A stretch of DNA of 64,000 nucleotides from Desulfobacula sp964636495 (GCA_964636495.1 CAZWSL010000009.1:1-64000); one strand, 5' to 3'. Positions 8,142-17,277 are shown, counted from the stretch's first letter. Notes: generated from the letters alone by a model not told the origin. Translations and numbers: made by a program.

Positions 8142-10193
8142 TTGAAAAAATTCTTATTTAGAATAGATAATATAGTATTTTTATTAACAGGATGTTTGTT
8201 TCTGATCCAGGGATGTATAACAGCTCCTGAACATCCATCTCTGATAGATTCTGACATGCCAAAAATGATTCGAATTAAAGAGCTATTTTTTAACATAAAA
8301 CCAAAATCAAATTTTCAAGTCTCTCCAGATGGGAAAAAAATAGCATGGCTTGGCGGGAGAAAAGAAAAAACAGCTATTTTTTTTAAGACAATCGGTAAAG
8401 ATGACACCCGATATCTGAGACACAATTTTATCAAAAGCACCGTTCATTTCAAAACCTTTTACTGGGCATATGACAGCCGCCATATTTTATATCCAGTTTG
8501 GGAAGAATTTGGAAATCAAAACCATATATATATAGCAGACACGCACTATCCTGAAAAAGTGGCCAGGAATTTAACCCCTGACACTGATCACTCCTATAGT
8601 TTAGAAAGATTAATTAGAGATGATCCGGAACATATTATTCTTGCGAAATATAAATGCGCTGAAACCATTATCAAGGCATCAACCATTGAGCTCGTCAAAC
8701 TCAATATTATTTCTGCAAAAAAGCAGCTTTCAGCTAAAAAAACCGAGAACAAAACAGGCCCTGCTTCGGGTGACTTCAAAGATCTTTCAGTTAATCCTGG
8801 AAACGTTTACTCCTGGATGGTTGATAATAATGGGACACTAAGAGCAAGGATAACAGTCAACAACATGACAAAAAGAGTTCTGGAGGTTAAAAATCCAGAA
8901 TCCAAAATATGGGGACCGGTTTTGAACTGGACCATTGATGACAGTGTCAGGTTTTTAAATTTTTCACCGGACAACTCATCCATTTATCTTCTTTCCAACA
9001 TTGGCAGGGACCGTATCGGCCTGATAAGCTTGAATCTGGAAACCCGAAAACAGAAACTGATTGCTGACAATCCAAAATCAGATCTGGAATCCGTATTTAT
9101 CAGTAATACTACAGGAAGACCCATTGCTGCAGCTGCGTATCCTGATTATCAAAAAATTCATCTTTTGGACCCTGATTATAAAGATCTCTTTGAAATGGAT
9201 GGTATCAGTAAAAAAACCGCAGTATTTCCTTTAAGCTTGGATAATCAAGAGCGGTTGATAACAGTAAAAGTCATTACAGGGACAAATATTGCCTGGTACC
9301 TTTATAATCGCGTGACAAAGGAAAAACAATTACTTGGCACCCGGTTTTCACCTGAGTTCAGTGAAATGCTCTCTGATATGAAACCGATATCATTTACAAG
9401 CCGGGACGGATTGAAAATAAACGGCTACCTTACCATACCTAAAGGCACCAGTGGAAAAAATCTTCCCATGGTACTATACGTCCATGGTGGCCCCTGGAGC
9501 AGGGATTACTGGAGACTTGACAGAAGTGTACAATTACTTGCCAATCGGGGATATGCAGTATTACAGATCAACTTCAGAGGATCCTCCGGTTATGGACGGA
9601 TATTTATGGAAGCTGCAAAAGGCGAATTCGCCCGCAAAATGCATAAAGACCTGATTGATGGTGTGGACTGGGCTATTAAACAGGGAATTGCAGATCCTGA
9701 AAAAATTGGTATTTTAGGATACAGTTATGGAGGATATGCTGTTTTAACGGGGCTTACAATTACACCCGAGGTTTTTACCTGCGGAATTTCTGTGAATGGG
9801 ATCTCCAATCTTGATACCTTTATAAGATCAAAGGATATTAAGGACAATGACTATAAAAACTGGTATAAATGGCGGACATATGTGGGCAATCCAGAAAGCC
9901 AGGAAGATCAGGCAGCAATAAAAGCCAGATCCCCTTTCTACCATGTGGATAAAATTTCTAAACCTTTATTAATTGTTCAGGGAGCAAAAGATGAACGTGT
10001 TCCAAGAAGTGAAGCAGATACCATGGTAAAAGCATTAAAATCCGCTGATAAAGAGGTCAAATACATTCTTTTTCCCCGTGAATCACACCATATCAGGTGG
10101 TGGAGCAATCAATTCAGATTATTGAATAATATGGAAAAATTTTTTGGGAAACATTTAGGGGGACGAAGTATTCTGTCTGATTCATTAAGATAA
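8142..10193 (+). CDS. S9 family prolyl-oligopeptidase-like lipoprotein
   Basis: Secreted or lipid-anchored serine peptidase of 683 residues. It starts at TTG after AAAGGGATAA. The N-terminus is a lipoprotein signal with lipobox LIQGC around residue 25. Residues about 40-400 form a beta-propeller-like region with dipeptidyl-peptidase-type repeats. The catalytic alpha/beta-hydrolase domain shows YVHGGPWS, Ser528 in GYSYGGY, Asp617 in GAKDERVP and His649 or His650 in ESHHI. Substrates of the family are short, often proline-containing, peptides. Flanked by intergenic copies of a GGATATTTCA motif. Confidence 0.92.
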   Translation: MKKFLFRIDNIVFLLTGCLFLIQGCITAPEHPSLIDSDMPKMIRIKELFFNIKPKSNFQVSPDGKKIAWLGGRKEKTAIFFKTIGKDDTRYLRHNFIKSTVHFKTFYWAYDSRHILYPVWEEFGNQNHIYIADTHYPEKVARNLTPDTDHSYSLERLIRDDPEHIILAKYKCAETIIKASTIELVKLNIISAKKQLSAKKTENKTGPASGDFKDLSVNPGNVYSWMVDNNGTLRARITVNNMTKRVLEVKNPESKIWGPVLNWTIDDSVRFLNFSPDNSSIYLLSNIGRDRIGLISLNLETRKQKLIADNPKSDLESVFISNTTGRPIAAAAYPDYQKIHLLDPDYKDLFEMDGISKKTAVFPLSLDNQERLITVKVITGTNIAWYLYNRVTKEKQLLGTRFSPEFSEMLSDMKPISFTSRDGLKINGYLTIPKGTSGKNLPMVLYVHGGPWSRDYWRLDRSVQLLANRGYAVLQINFRGSSGYGRIFMEAAKGEFARKMHKDLIDGVDWAIKQGIADPEKIGILGYSYGGYAVLTGLTITPEVFTCGISVNGISNLDTFIRSKDIKDNDYKNWYKWRTYVGNPESQEDQAAIKARSPFYHVDKISKPLLIVQGAKDERVPRSEADTMVKALKSADKEVKYILFPRESHHIRWWSNQFRLLNNMEKFFGKHLGGRSILSDSLR

Positions 10194-10388
10194 TACAGCT
10201 GTATTCAGTCTGGATACTTCAACAGACCGTTAAAAACAGTGGAACAACTGGTTAACCGGATATTTCATGCCATTTTTATTATTTCAATATAAAGCATTTT
10301 TATTATAAATAATTTACACTGTTTCTGGTGAAATCAAAATTGCAAAAACACTTTGTGAAATATCCAGATTAATACTGCTGGCATTTTT

Positions 10389-11375
10389 TTATATCTTTAA
10401 TAAGAGGTTCTGATAGGCATTGTTCAATTCCACAAATTTCTCATGGGAGCCTCCCGCATCAGGATGTAAATCCCTTGCAAGCCTGCGGTAGTGTTTTGTC
10501 AGTTGTTTTCTGGTCATTGACCTTATATCTTTTTCAGTTATTTTAAATATTTCACACGCTCTGACGGCTGTAACTGATGTTTGTGGTTTTGATTTAAAAA
10601 AACGATGACGATTCATAAACGCTTCTGCAAAATCATCCAGCAGGGTCGTGTGAGCATATTGATTATCAAAGAACATAATGCTGTAGCGGATCATATATTC
10701 ATCAAGGTGAGTCTCCTTGTTGAAAAGGTCCTTATTAAGCCTGCACATCTCTTTTAAAAAACAGGTATCCACTTTTTCCTGGTCAAGGGCATGGGGCATT
10801 TTTTTGGACATAAATCCCGCAAAAAAGCTGTGAAGATTAAATGTGGCATATACATAGGATTTCAGTTCATGAATTTTTAAAACTGATTCCTCTCTTATAA
10901 AATGGTTTTCAATCTCGTCTCTTGATTTATTCACAAGATTTTTAAAAAGGGCGGCAGGCATGTTTTCAACAGGCCCGAGATCCATACTTCCAAATCTCAG
11001 ATAGTGACTTCTTCTTTTGTCAAAACAGTGTACTTTTTCTGCGATCTCTTCTCTCTCTTTTTCAGATAGCTTTTTGTACTCCTTTTTAGAAGAACGGTTT
11101 TTAAAGGTTTCAACTGCACGTCTTATATCTGGTTTGATCCATGGCCATAAAAGCTCTTCAAGCTCATCAGGATCATAATCAGGTTTCACTTTTAAGATGG
11201 CATCTTCAATTTTGTCACTGAAATAAAATGCATTTCCACCACTATATTCAATAAAAATGGAGGGATCACAACCAAAGTCAAAAAGGTTGCGAAAAGTCAA
11301 CCTCTCCCCTTTTGAAAATGTCTCTCTTAAGAGATAGCGATTCCGGCCTCTATATTTTTTTTGTGCAATATACAT
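10389..11375 (-). CDS. protein with C-terminal J (DnaJ) domain
   Basis: A 328-residue basic protein. The last 65 residues are a J domain with helix II KHYRRLARDLHPDAGG, containing the HPD motif that stimulates DnaK ATPase, followed by FVELNNAYQNLL. The first 260 residues match no family I recognise; they are charged, with no signal peptide or membrane segment. The stop of the upstream YyaL-like gene is only 6 bp from its ATG, so both are in one operon. A specialised DnaK co-chaperone with an unknown client-binding region is the best reading. Confidence 0.85.
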   Translation of the reverse strand: MYIAQKKYRGRNRYLLRETFSKGERLTFRNLFDFGCDPSIFIEYSGGNAFYFSDKIEDAILKVKPDYDPDELEELLWPWIKPDIRRAVETFKNRSSKKEYKKLSEKEREEIAEKVHCFDKRRSHYLRFGSMDLGPVENMPAALFKNLVNKSRDEIENHFIREESVLKIHELKSYVYATFNLHSFFAGFMSKKMPHALDQEKVDTCFLKEMCRLNKDLFNKETHLDEYMIRYSIMFFDNQYAHTTLLDDFAEAFMNRHRFFKSKPQTSVTAVRACEIFKITEKDIRSMTRKQLTKHYRRLARDLHPDAGGSHEKFVELNNAYQNLLLKI

Positions 11376-11381
11376 ACTCTT

Positions 11382-13331
11382 CTATTTTTTATCTGCCAAT
11401 GAAACAACAACGATCTCTTTAGATCTGTCAAGTGAGAAATCAAGTGCAAGCATCATCTCTGAAACCATTGCTGGATTTTTGTCAAATATGGCAGAAAAAG
11501 CATTCATACACCTCTCCCCGCGATCACGGTACTCTTTTTTCCCGGTAAATTTTGCAAGCCTGAAAAGATTCATGGCAGCAACAGCATTACCTGAAGGAGT
11601 GGCACCGTCACTCCCTGGCTTCTCTCTTGCAATAAGCGTTTCATGATCATTTGCAGTCATAAAAAATCCACCTGCTTTTTTATCTTCATAAAACACATTC
11701 AATGTTGTATCAAGCTCAACTGCTTTTGTTATCCACAAAGGATCAGGATCAGCCTCAAACAGGTCTAACAGAGCAGCCGTAAAAAAGGCATAATCATCAA
11801 GATATGCTTTAAGATATGCTTTTTCATCTTTATAGGTCCTCAACAGCCGGTTCCGGCTGAATAAATTCTGTAATATAAAGGAGGCTGCTTTTTTTGCAGT
11901 ATCAATATAATCATGATTTCCAAGTATCAGTCCTGCCCGTGCAAAAGCTGATATCATAAGTCCATTCCAGGCTGTAAGTATTTTTTCATCCCGCAGGGGT
12001 AAGGCTCTTTTATTCCTCAATCTGCAGAGTGTTGATCTGGCCCTTGAAACTGTTCGTAAAAACAGCTCTTCAGATATACCCATATCTTTTGCAGCCGTTT
12101 TAAAAGAGGCGTTTATATTAAAAATATTTCTTCCTTCAAAATTGCCGGATTCTGTTATATTGTAATAGTGGGCAACAATACCTCCCTCTTTTTCCCCCAA
12201 TGCCTCAATGAGTTCTTCATAGGTCCATGTAAAATAGTGCCCTTCATCACTTTTCCCATCAGGTGTCAGGCTGTCAGCATCAGTTGCAGAAAAGAATCCT
12301 CCCCGGTATGATGTCATATCTCTTTTGATATAAAGGAGTGTCTCTTCAACAATCTGTTTAAAAAGAGGATTTTTTGTAACCTGAAACCCATCAAGGTATG
12401 CCATGACTAACAGGGCATTGTCATATAGCATTTTCTCAAAATGGGGCACAAACCATTTATCATCAGTTGAGTATCTGTGGAAGCCTCCTCCGACCTGGTC
12501 ATAGATACCGCCATGTGCCATTTTTACAAGTGTCTGTTCAGCGATCTCAATGAGATATCTGTCACTGGTCCGACAGTACAGTTTTAAAAGAAGCCTTACC
12601 GGCATTGTATTTGGAAATTTTGGAGCGCCAATAACACCACCATTGGTTTTATCATAGACGCTTTTAAAATAAAGGATTGCAGTTTTATATATTTTCTCTC
12701 TCTTTATCTCCTCCTCTGCTGCAGGTGAAAGACTTTTCTGTATGGCTCTGGTAATTTCAACACCTGCATTTTGAACCTGTTCAGGGTTGTCATCATAGAA
12801 TTGTTTTAATTTATACAAAATTGTAAGAAATCCCATTGAAGCACCCCGATCACCATCCTGTGCCGGGAAATAGGTCCCACCGTAAAACGGTTTTTTATCG
12901 TAATTCAGCCAGACTGTCATGGGCCAGCCCCCACGCCCTGTTATCGCCTGTACAGCACTCATATAGACTGCATCAACATCAGGACGCTCTTCTCTGTCAA
13001 CCTTTACTGCTATATAATTTTTATTGATATAGGATGCGATCTCTATATTTTCAAAGGACTCCTCCTCCATGACATGACACCAGTGACAGGTGGAGTATCC
13101 AACAGAGAGCAGTACGGGAATGCCTTTTTTTCTTGCAGTGTCAAAGGCTTCATCCCCCCATGGGTACCAGTTGACAGGATTGTGTGCATGCTGCAGAAGA
13201 TATGGGCTGGACTCTAAAAAAAGCCTGTTGGTATATTCTGCCCATCCATTCTGATCAATGTGTCTGGTTCTGGGCATATATGAACTTCCCATCTTTTCTC
13301 TCATCGCTTTATATTTCATGGCAAGTTTCAT
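11382..13331 (-). CDS. YyaL/DUF255 thioredoxin-domain protein
   Basis: A protein of about 649 residues of the DUF255/spermatogenesis-associated-protein-20 family. The N-terminal thioredoxin-like domain has the invariant NPVNWYPWG segment and a CHWC active-site-like motif in YSTCHWCHVMEEESF. An all-helical (alpha/alpha)6 barrel related to N-acylglucosamine epimerases follows, with HFEKMLYDNA and ATDADS. The ATG at 13331 has AAAGGAG seven bases upstream; a longer reading from 13415 is less supported. Biochemical role is unsettled for the family. Co-transcribed with the J-domain gene. Confidence 0.9.
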   Translation of the reverse strand: MKLAMKYKAMREKMGSSYMPRTRHIDQNGWAEYTNRLFLESSPYLLQHAHNPVNWYPWGDEAFDTARKKGIPVLLSVGYSTCHWCHVMEEESFENIEIASYINKNYIAVKVDREERPDVDAVYMSAVQAITGRGGWPMTVWLNYDKKPFYGGTYFPAQDGDRGASMGFLTILYKLKQFYDDNPEQVQNAGVEITRAIQKSLSPAAEEEIKREKIYKTAILYFKSVYDKTNGGVIGAPKFPNTMPVRLLLKLYCRTSDRYLIEIAEQTLVKMAHGGIYDQVGGGFHRYSTDDKWFVPHFEKMLYDNALLVMAYLDGFQVTKNPLFKQIVEETLLYIKRDMTSYRGGFFSATDADSLTPDGKSDEGHYFTWTYEELIEALGEKEGGIVAHYYNITESGNFEGRNIFNINASFKTAAKDMGISEELFLRTVSRARSTLCRLRNKRALPLRDEKILTAWNGLMISAFARAGLILGNHDYIDTAKKAASFILQNLFSRNRLLRTYKDEKAYLKAYLDDYAFFTAALLDLFEADPDPLWITKAVELDTTLNVFYEDKKAGGFFMTANDHETLIAREKPGSDGATPSGNAVAAMNLFRLAKFTGKKEYRDRGERCMNAFSAIFDKNPAMVSEMMLALDFSLDRSKEIVVVSLADKK

Positions 13332-13437
13332 ATATACTCCTTTTTCTTGCTCTGCTCCAGGAAATGGCCTCCATCTGAAGTGTATTCCTGCAATATCATA
13401 AGATGAAAACAGCACTGAACAATTTAAAATATGATAC

Positions 13438-13449
13438 CCTGAACTCAGG
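13438..13449 (-). promoter_or_regulatory. candidate bacterial SECIS hairpin of arsS
   Basis: On the minus strand the RNA pairs CCUG (13449-13446) with CAGG (13441-13438) around an AGUU loop. It starts 17 bases after the UGA, within the range for bacterial SECIS elements, and has the expected GU in the apical loop. The stem is short, so folding should be confirmed. Confidence 0.5.
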
Positions 13450-14431
13450 AGTCAATTGCACCGCCTCATGTAAATCCAGCACCGGCAGTGCAGGTAAAAC
13501 AGTGATCTGCAGTTGTAATTGGTGTCCCTGGTTCTGGAATACACTCTTTCTCGGTAATATGGATTCGTTTTTTTTCTGCTGTAATCCTGCCTGCAAGATT
13601 GAAATCACAATCATAAAGATAACCATCCCATGAAACTGAAATCAGATTTTTACACATCAGATTCTGTACAGCAGCAGGATTAAAATTTGTGATCAGTTTT
13701 TTCATATACTGCTCAAAATTGTTGCTTTTTTTAAGCCACGCTTTAAAACGACCAAGGGGCACATTTGCAAAACTATATAAATTGTCAAATTGAATCCCCC
13801 ACTTATCATCAAGTATTGAACGGAACCGTTTTTCAATCTGATCCTGGTCCGGGGGCATGAATGCTCCAGTTGGATTTGAAACTAAATTTAATTCCAGACC
13901 ACTTTTTTCAACATTCCCATATCCCAGTTTATTCAGCATTTTAAGGGCTGCAATACTTTTATTAAAAATATTATCCCCTCTTTGCGAATCGGTCTGGGCT
14001 TCATTAATGGAGGGGAAAGAGGCAACAACTGTAACTCTGTTATCCCCTATTATCCTTATAAGTCTACTTAATCCGCCATTGTTGATCGCAACGAGGTTTG
14101 AGCGGATGATAATTTTTGAGCTGACAGATACAAGATTTTTAATGAACATTTCAATATGGGGATTCATTTCAGGTGCACCACCTGTGATATCAATTGTATC
14201 AAATTTATATCTTCCGGCCAGTTCTATCACCTGCAGAGCAGTTTTCTCGCTCATGATCTCTTTTCTGTCAGGACCGGCTGTCAAATGGCAGTGCCGGCAT
14301 TCAAGATTACACAGATATCCTACATTAATCTGGCAGGTTGTTGTTTTTTCACGTTTCAGGTCAAGTCCGTTTTTTTCTAACATCCTGTCAAATGAGTTGC
14401 TGATATTTTCTGAGAAATTACTGAGTGACAT
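13445..14431 (-). CDS. arsS: arsenosugar biosynthesis radical SAM selenoprotein ArsS (UGA read as selenocysteine)
   Basis: Radical SAM enzyme with the CNLECRHC cluster motif (Cys41, Cys45, Cys48) and the rSAM/SeCys family body. In arsenosugar pathways ArsS is proposed to convert adenosylated dimethylarsenic species. A conventional reading stops at 321 residues after CFTCTAGAGFT. The stop there is TGA (13466-13468), exactly where homologues have Cys or Sec in the CTAGxGxx(C/U)GG tail, and the frame continues GGAIDS to a second TGA at 13445-13447. Read through, the protein is 328 residues with Sec322. A small hairpin CCTG-AGTT-CAGG lies about 20 nt after the UGA (13438-13449), at SECIS distance and with GU in its loop. 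The ATG lies just past the stop of the upstream AhpD-like gene. Confidence 0.88.
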
Positions 14432-14433
14432 GT

Positions 14434-14769
14434 TTATCCCATGGAGAGTTTATCATTTATATTTCTCATCTGTATGCCGTGAACAAGGGATGCTCCTCCC
14501 CGTATTGCAGTGGCAACATGCACAGCTTCAGTCATCTCTGCTGAATTGGAACCTTTTTCAAGGCATGTCTGGGTATATGCATCAATACAGTAGGGACACT
14601 GTATTGCATGGGCGACCGCAAGTGCAATCAGGGATTTTTCTCTCCCGGTCAGTTCACCTTCTGCAAAGACTTCTCCATAATATTCAAAAAATTTTTTAGC
14701 CAGTCTGGGTGCATCTTTCCCAATCTGTTCAAATTTTATAAGATCCTTCGGGTCATAATATGTCTCCAT
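14434..14769 (-). CDS. AhpD-like carboxymuconolactone-decarboxylase-family protein, arsenosugar-associated
   Basis: A 111-residue all-helical protein of the AhpD/CMD superfamily with the peroxidase-type CPYC pair (Cys58, Cys61) followed by HxxxA-type helices. It matches the ArsS-associated peroxidase-like family, some members of which have Sec at the first Cys; here both are Cys (TGC codons). It directly precedes arsS (stop 14434, ATG 14431), so the two are translationally close and likely work together. AGGGGGAAAA precedes the ATG. Role in recycling a thiol/selenol or protecting ArsS is inference. Confidence 0.88.
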   Translation of the reverse strand: METYYDPKDLIKFEQIGKDAPRLAKKFFEYYGEVFAEGELTGREKSLIALAVAHAIQCPYCIDAYTQTCLEKGSNSAEMTEAVHVATAIRGGASLVHGIQMRNINDKLSMG

Positions 14770-15022
14770 TTTTCCCCCTGTTGAACAATTTATCTCTTTT
14801 GTTGTTCGTCAATATCCGGCCTGCATCTCATTTTTCGTGAATTTTAAGAAAAAGGGATAAAAAGCAGATGCTCTTTTATACCGGAATGCATCCAAAAGTT
14901 TTCCAACTTCTGAAAGATATTTTTTATCGTCTGCTGCGCTGCAGGGTATTTGCGATAGACTACTACAGCTGCATGCCTAGAAACTTCCAGCTAAGATAAA
15001 CTCGACTTGTAAAACATCCTTG

Positions 15023-15202
15023 CTAACCGAGAGATTTAAATGATTTAGTGGATGAACCGCATACAGGGCATTTCCAACCTTCCGGCAGGTCTTCAAATTT
15101 TGTCCCTTTTACAATTTTGCCTTTTCTGTCCCCTTTATCAGGATTATAAATATATCCGCAATTCACTATCTGGCATTGATACATATCTGCTGGTTCAGCC
15201 AT
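15023..15202 (-). CDS. small rubredoxin with unusual Cys-X4-Cys knuckle
   Basis: A 59-residue gene. Translation from the ATG at 15202 gives a rubredoxin with CQIVNC (X4 instead of X2) near residue 10, the aromatic GYIYNPDKGD turn, FEDLPEGW and CPVCGSS at the second knuckle, ending TAG. GGGAG lies eight bases before the ATG. Cys-X4-Cys rubredoxins are known as a minor type in sulfate reducers. It lies 253 bp upstream of the AhpD-like/arsS pair in the same direction and could supply single electrons to a redox partner there, or to the rubrerythrins elsewhere in the window. Confidence 0.9.
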   Translation of the reverse strand: MAEPADMYQCQIVNCGYIYNPDKGDRKGKIVKGTKFEDLPEGWKCPVCGSSTKSFKSLG

Positions 15203-15319
15203 TTTTAATCTCCCTTTTCCCTTTAATATTTTTATTTATAATTTTTTACCCAAAGACAGCAGTCAATACAAAACTGTCTCAAAACAATCGATATGAAAGC
15301 ATCAAAACTGTTAATCTGT

Positions 15320-15463
15320 TCATTGACAGGAAAACAGATATCTGCCAGAATTATCTTTCAAAAAGTATGCCACATCCCCTAAAGAAGTATGCCATTTCAT
15401 CTTTAACATGCAGTCGTGCCGGCTCTTTAGTATCTCATAAGAATCAATATATCTGCTATCCAT
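15320..15463 (-). CDS. unrecognised small ORF
   Basis: A 47-residue reading frame beginning at the ATG at 15463, preceded by AGGAGATGAAAG, a good ribosome binding site. The frame is open further upstream to 15583. The product is basic with two Cys and no family I recognise. It is included because of its ribosome binding site and location between the rubredoxin and the ArsC-like selenoprotein; it may be noise. Confidence 0.3.
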   Translation of the reverse strand: MDSRYIDSYEILKSRHDCMLKMKWHTSLGDVAYFLKDNSGRYLFSCQ

Positions 15464-15757
15464 ACTTTCATCTCCTGTATACAGTTCTCTTTTTAACTGT
15501 TCTGCAGCATATTCAATAGTTCTCTTCATATAAGAGTCCGCCCCTGGCAGATATTTTATATTGCCTGACCGGATATTTCTCAATCCCAGAGTGCCGATTT
15601 TTTCCTTCAGCTGAACAGAGTTTTATCAGCAGAAAATATTAAAAAAACCATTGTAATAAAATGGCATGTTTTTTGAATGCTTTCTGTTTAGTGCTTTTTA
15701 GAATATAGTATCACTGTATCACTATGAAACAATATTGTTAATGACATGGAGGAAAAA

Positions 15758-16105
15758 ATGGATATCGAATGGGCATATATGAGAAAAGGCTGACAATCGT
15801 GTACCAGGGCTCAAAAGTTTTTTGACCGGAACGGTATTGAAATTGAAGAGATTGTAGATGCACGAAAAAATACGATTACTGAAGAACCTGCATCTGAACT
15901 GATCAGTTCATTTGATACAGTTATGGTGGGCAGAGGTAAAAAAGTGCTGGAATTTAAACCATCACCTGATAATTCAGATGAGATAATGAAAGCTGCTCTC
16001 GGCAGGACAGGCAATCTGAGGGCACCGGCTGTCAAAGCTGCAGATACACTATTTATCGGTTTTAATGATAATATCTATAATAATTTACTTATTTCTGAAA
16101 AATAA
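15758..16105 (+). CDS. ArsC/thioredoxin-fold selenoprotein with in-frame UGA (Gly-Sec-x-x-Cys)
   Basis: Read from the ATG at 15758, with GGAGG seven bases upstream, the frame runs 11 codons to TGA (15791-15793) and then stays open for 103 more codons to TAA. With the UGA as Sec the N-terminus becomes a thioredoxin-fold start with MRKGUQSCTRAQKFF, that is a redox UxxC at Sec12/Cys15 on the first helix, as in ArsC-related proteins where homologues have CxxC. The remaining sequence has the ArsC/Spx-like EEIVDARKN turn and a RAPAVKAADTLFIGF cis-proline region. A hairpin with GU in its loop lies 18-37 nt after the UGA. A caller that treats UGA as a stop keeps only the last 60 residues. It is 27 bp upstream of a DUF547 gene. 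Substrate (arsenical, selenium or a thiol) is inferred. Confidence 0.88.
15808..15827 (+). promoter_or_regulatory. candidate bacterial SECIS hairpin of the ArsC-like selenoprotein gene
   Basis: RNA arms UCAAAA (15811-15816) and UUUUGA (15820-15825) pair around a GUU loop, extended by GG/CC (15808-15809 with 15826-15827) across one bulged C. It begins 15 bases after the UGA and lies inside the coding region, matching bacterial SECIS placement. Confidence 0.6.
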
Positions 16106-16131
16106 AACCGAGGTTTATAAAATTTTGAACA

Positions 16132-16881
16132 ATGCAAAATAAGCTGGTAAAATATGTTATTTTTATTTCTCTCTGCTCTCTTTTCTTTCAAAGCCTTTCA
16201 ACAGCAGAGGAGAACAGAGACGACTCCATTTATTCTGCACTTTTGAAAAAACATGTAAAAAACGGAAGGGTAAATTATGATGGTTTTAAGAAAGATGAAG
16301 GTTTGCTGGATGCGTATCTTGCTGTATTAAGTAATACAGAATCCAGATCCCTTGTCGGCAGCAGACGGTTTGCTTTTTATATAAATGCCTATAATGCCTT
16401 TACCATAAAACTTGTATTGACAAAATTCCCAGGAATTAACTCCATCAAAGAGGCTGGTAGTTTTTTCAGCAGTCCATGGAGTAAAAAATTTATATCACTT
16501 CAAAATAGAAAAGTATCCCTTGATTATATTGAACATGAGATCCTGCGATCTGAATTTAAAGACCCGAGAGTTCATTTTGCAATAAACTGCGCTTCAAAAA
16601 GCTGTCCTCATCTTTTGAATGAACCGTATCAGAGTAAAAAACTTGAGATTCAGTTAGACAGCCAGGCAGCAGATTTTCTCAGTAACAGAAAAAATATTTT
16701 TATAAAAGGAGATACTATTTTTATCAGCAAGATTTTTAAATGGTTTAAAGAGGACTTCTCCAACAATCCTCTCTTATTTGTGAAACAATATGTTCCAGAA
16801 GAATTAAAGAAGCAGATCATTTCAATGGGTGAAAGCATAAAGATCAGCTATATTGATTATGACTGGTCTTTAAACAGATAA
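16132..16881 (+). CDS. DUF547 domain-containing exported protein
   Basis: A 249-residue protein with an N-terminal hydrophobic signal (about residues 5-24, ending near STAEEN) followed by a DUF547 domain: RFAFYINAYNAFTIKLVL near 80, the VSLDYIEHEIL segment near 130 and FAINCASKSCPHL near 150. The conserved Cys pair and His in the last motif resemble a cysteine-peptidase or transglutaminase-like centre, but function is unproved. The gene follows the ArsC-like selenoprotein by 27 bp and is probably in its operon; DUF547 proteins recur near arsenosugar and rSAM-selenodomain genes. Confidence 0.85.
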   Translation: MQNKLVKYVIFISLCSLFFQSLSTAEENRDDSIYSALLKKHVKNGRVNYDGFKKDEGLLDAYLAVLSNTESRSLVGSRRFAFYINAYNAFTIKLVLTKFPGINSIKEAGSFFSSPWSKKFISLQNRKVSLDYIEHEILRSEFKDPRVHFAINCASKSCPHLLNEPYQSKKLEIQLDSQAADFLSNRKNIFIKGDTIFISKIFKWFKEDFSNNPLLFVKQYVPEELKKQIISMGESIKISYIDYDWSLNR

Positions 16882-16929
16882 AAAACCTTTTGAACAACAT
16901 ATTTATTTGATTGATAAAAAAAGGAAAAA

Positions 16930-17277
16930 ATGAAAAAAATTGCTCTGTTTGTATTTAATGGTGATCCAATGTGTTTTATTCATGTTTTATTAAATGCCTT
17001 AGACATGAAAGAAAAAGGATATGACCCAAAAATTATTATGGAAGGTGCAAGTGTAAAACTGGTCCCGAAACTTGTTAAAGAGGGAAATCCCATGAACAAG
17101 CTTTGGGAAAAAGCCCTTGGGAGGGACCTGGTAGAGGGAGTATGCAAAGCATGTTCTAACAAGCTGGGCACTTTGGAAAGTGCGCAGCAGCAAGAACTGC
17201 CCCTGCTTGGAGATATGTCAGGACACCCTGCCATGTCAATTTACAGGGAAAACAACTTTGAAATAATCACTTTCTAA
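16930..17277 (+). CDS. DsrE-family-like small cytoplasmic protein
   Basis: A 115-residue soluble protein with a DsrE/YchN-like fold signature: ALFVFNGDPMCFIHVLLNALDM at the start, IIMEGASVKLV near 35 and a VCKACSNKLG pair of cysteines near 72-75. AAAGGAAAA precedes the ATG. It lies 48 bp after the DUF547 gene, so it probably belongs to the selenoprotein operon. DsrE proteins relay persulfides through cysteine; a sulfur or selenium carrier role here is inference. Confidence 0.8.
   Translation: MKKIALFVFNGDPMCFIHVLLNALDMKEKGYDPKIIMEGASVKLVPKLVKEGNPMNKLWEKALGRDLVEGVCKACSNKLGTLESAQQQELPLLGDMSGHPAMSIYRENNFEIITF

Noticed and set aside
14434..14769. Sec in the AhpD-like protein
   Set aside because: Its family can have Sec at the first active-site position, but the codons here are TGC for both Cys58 and Cys61.
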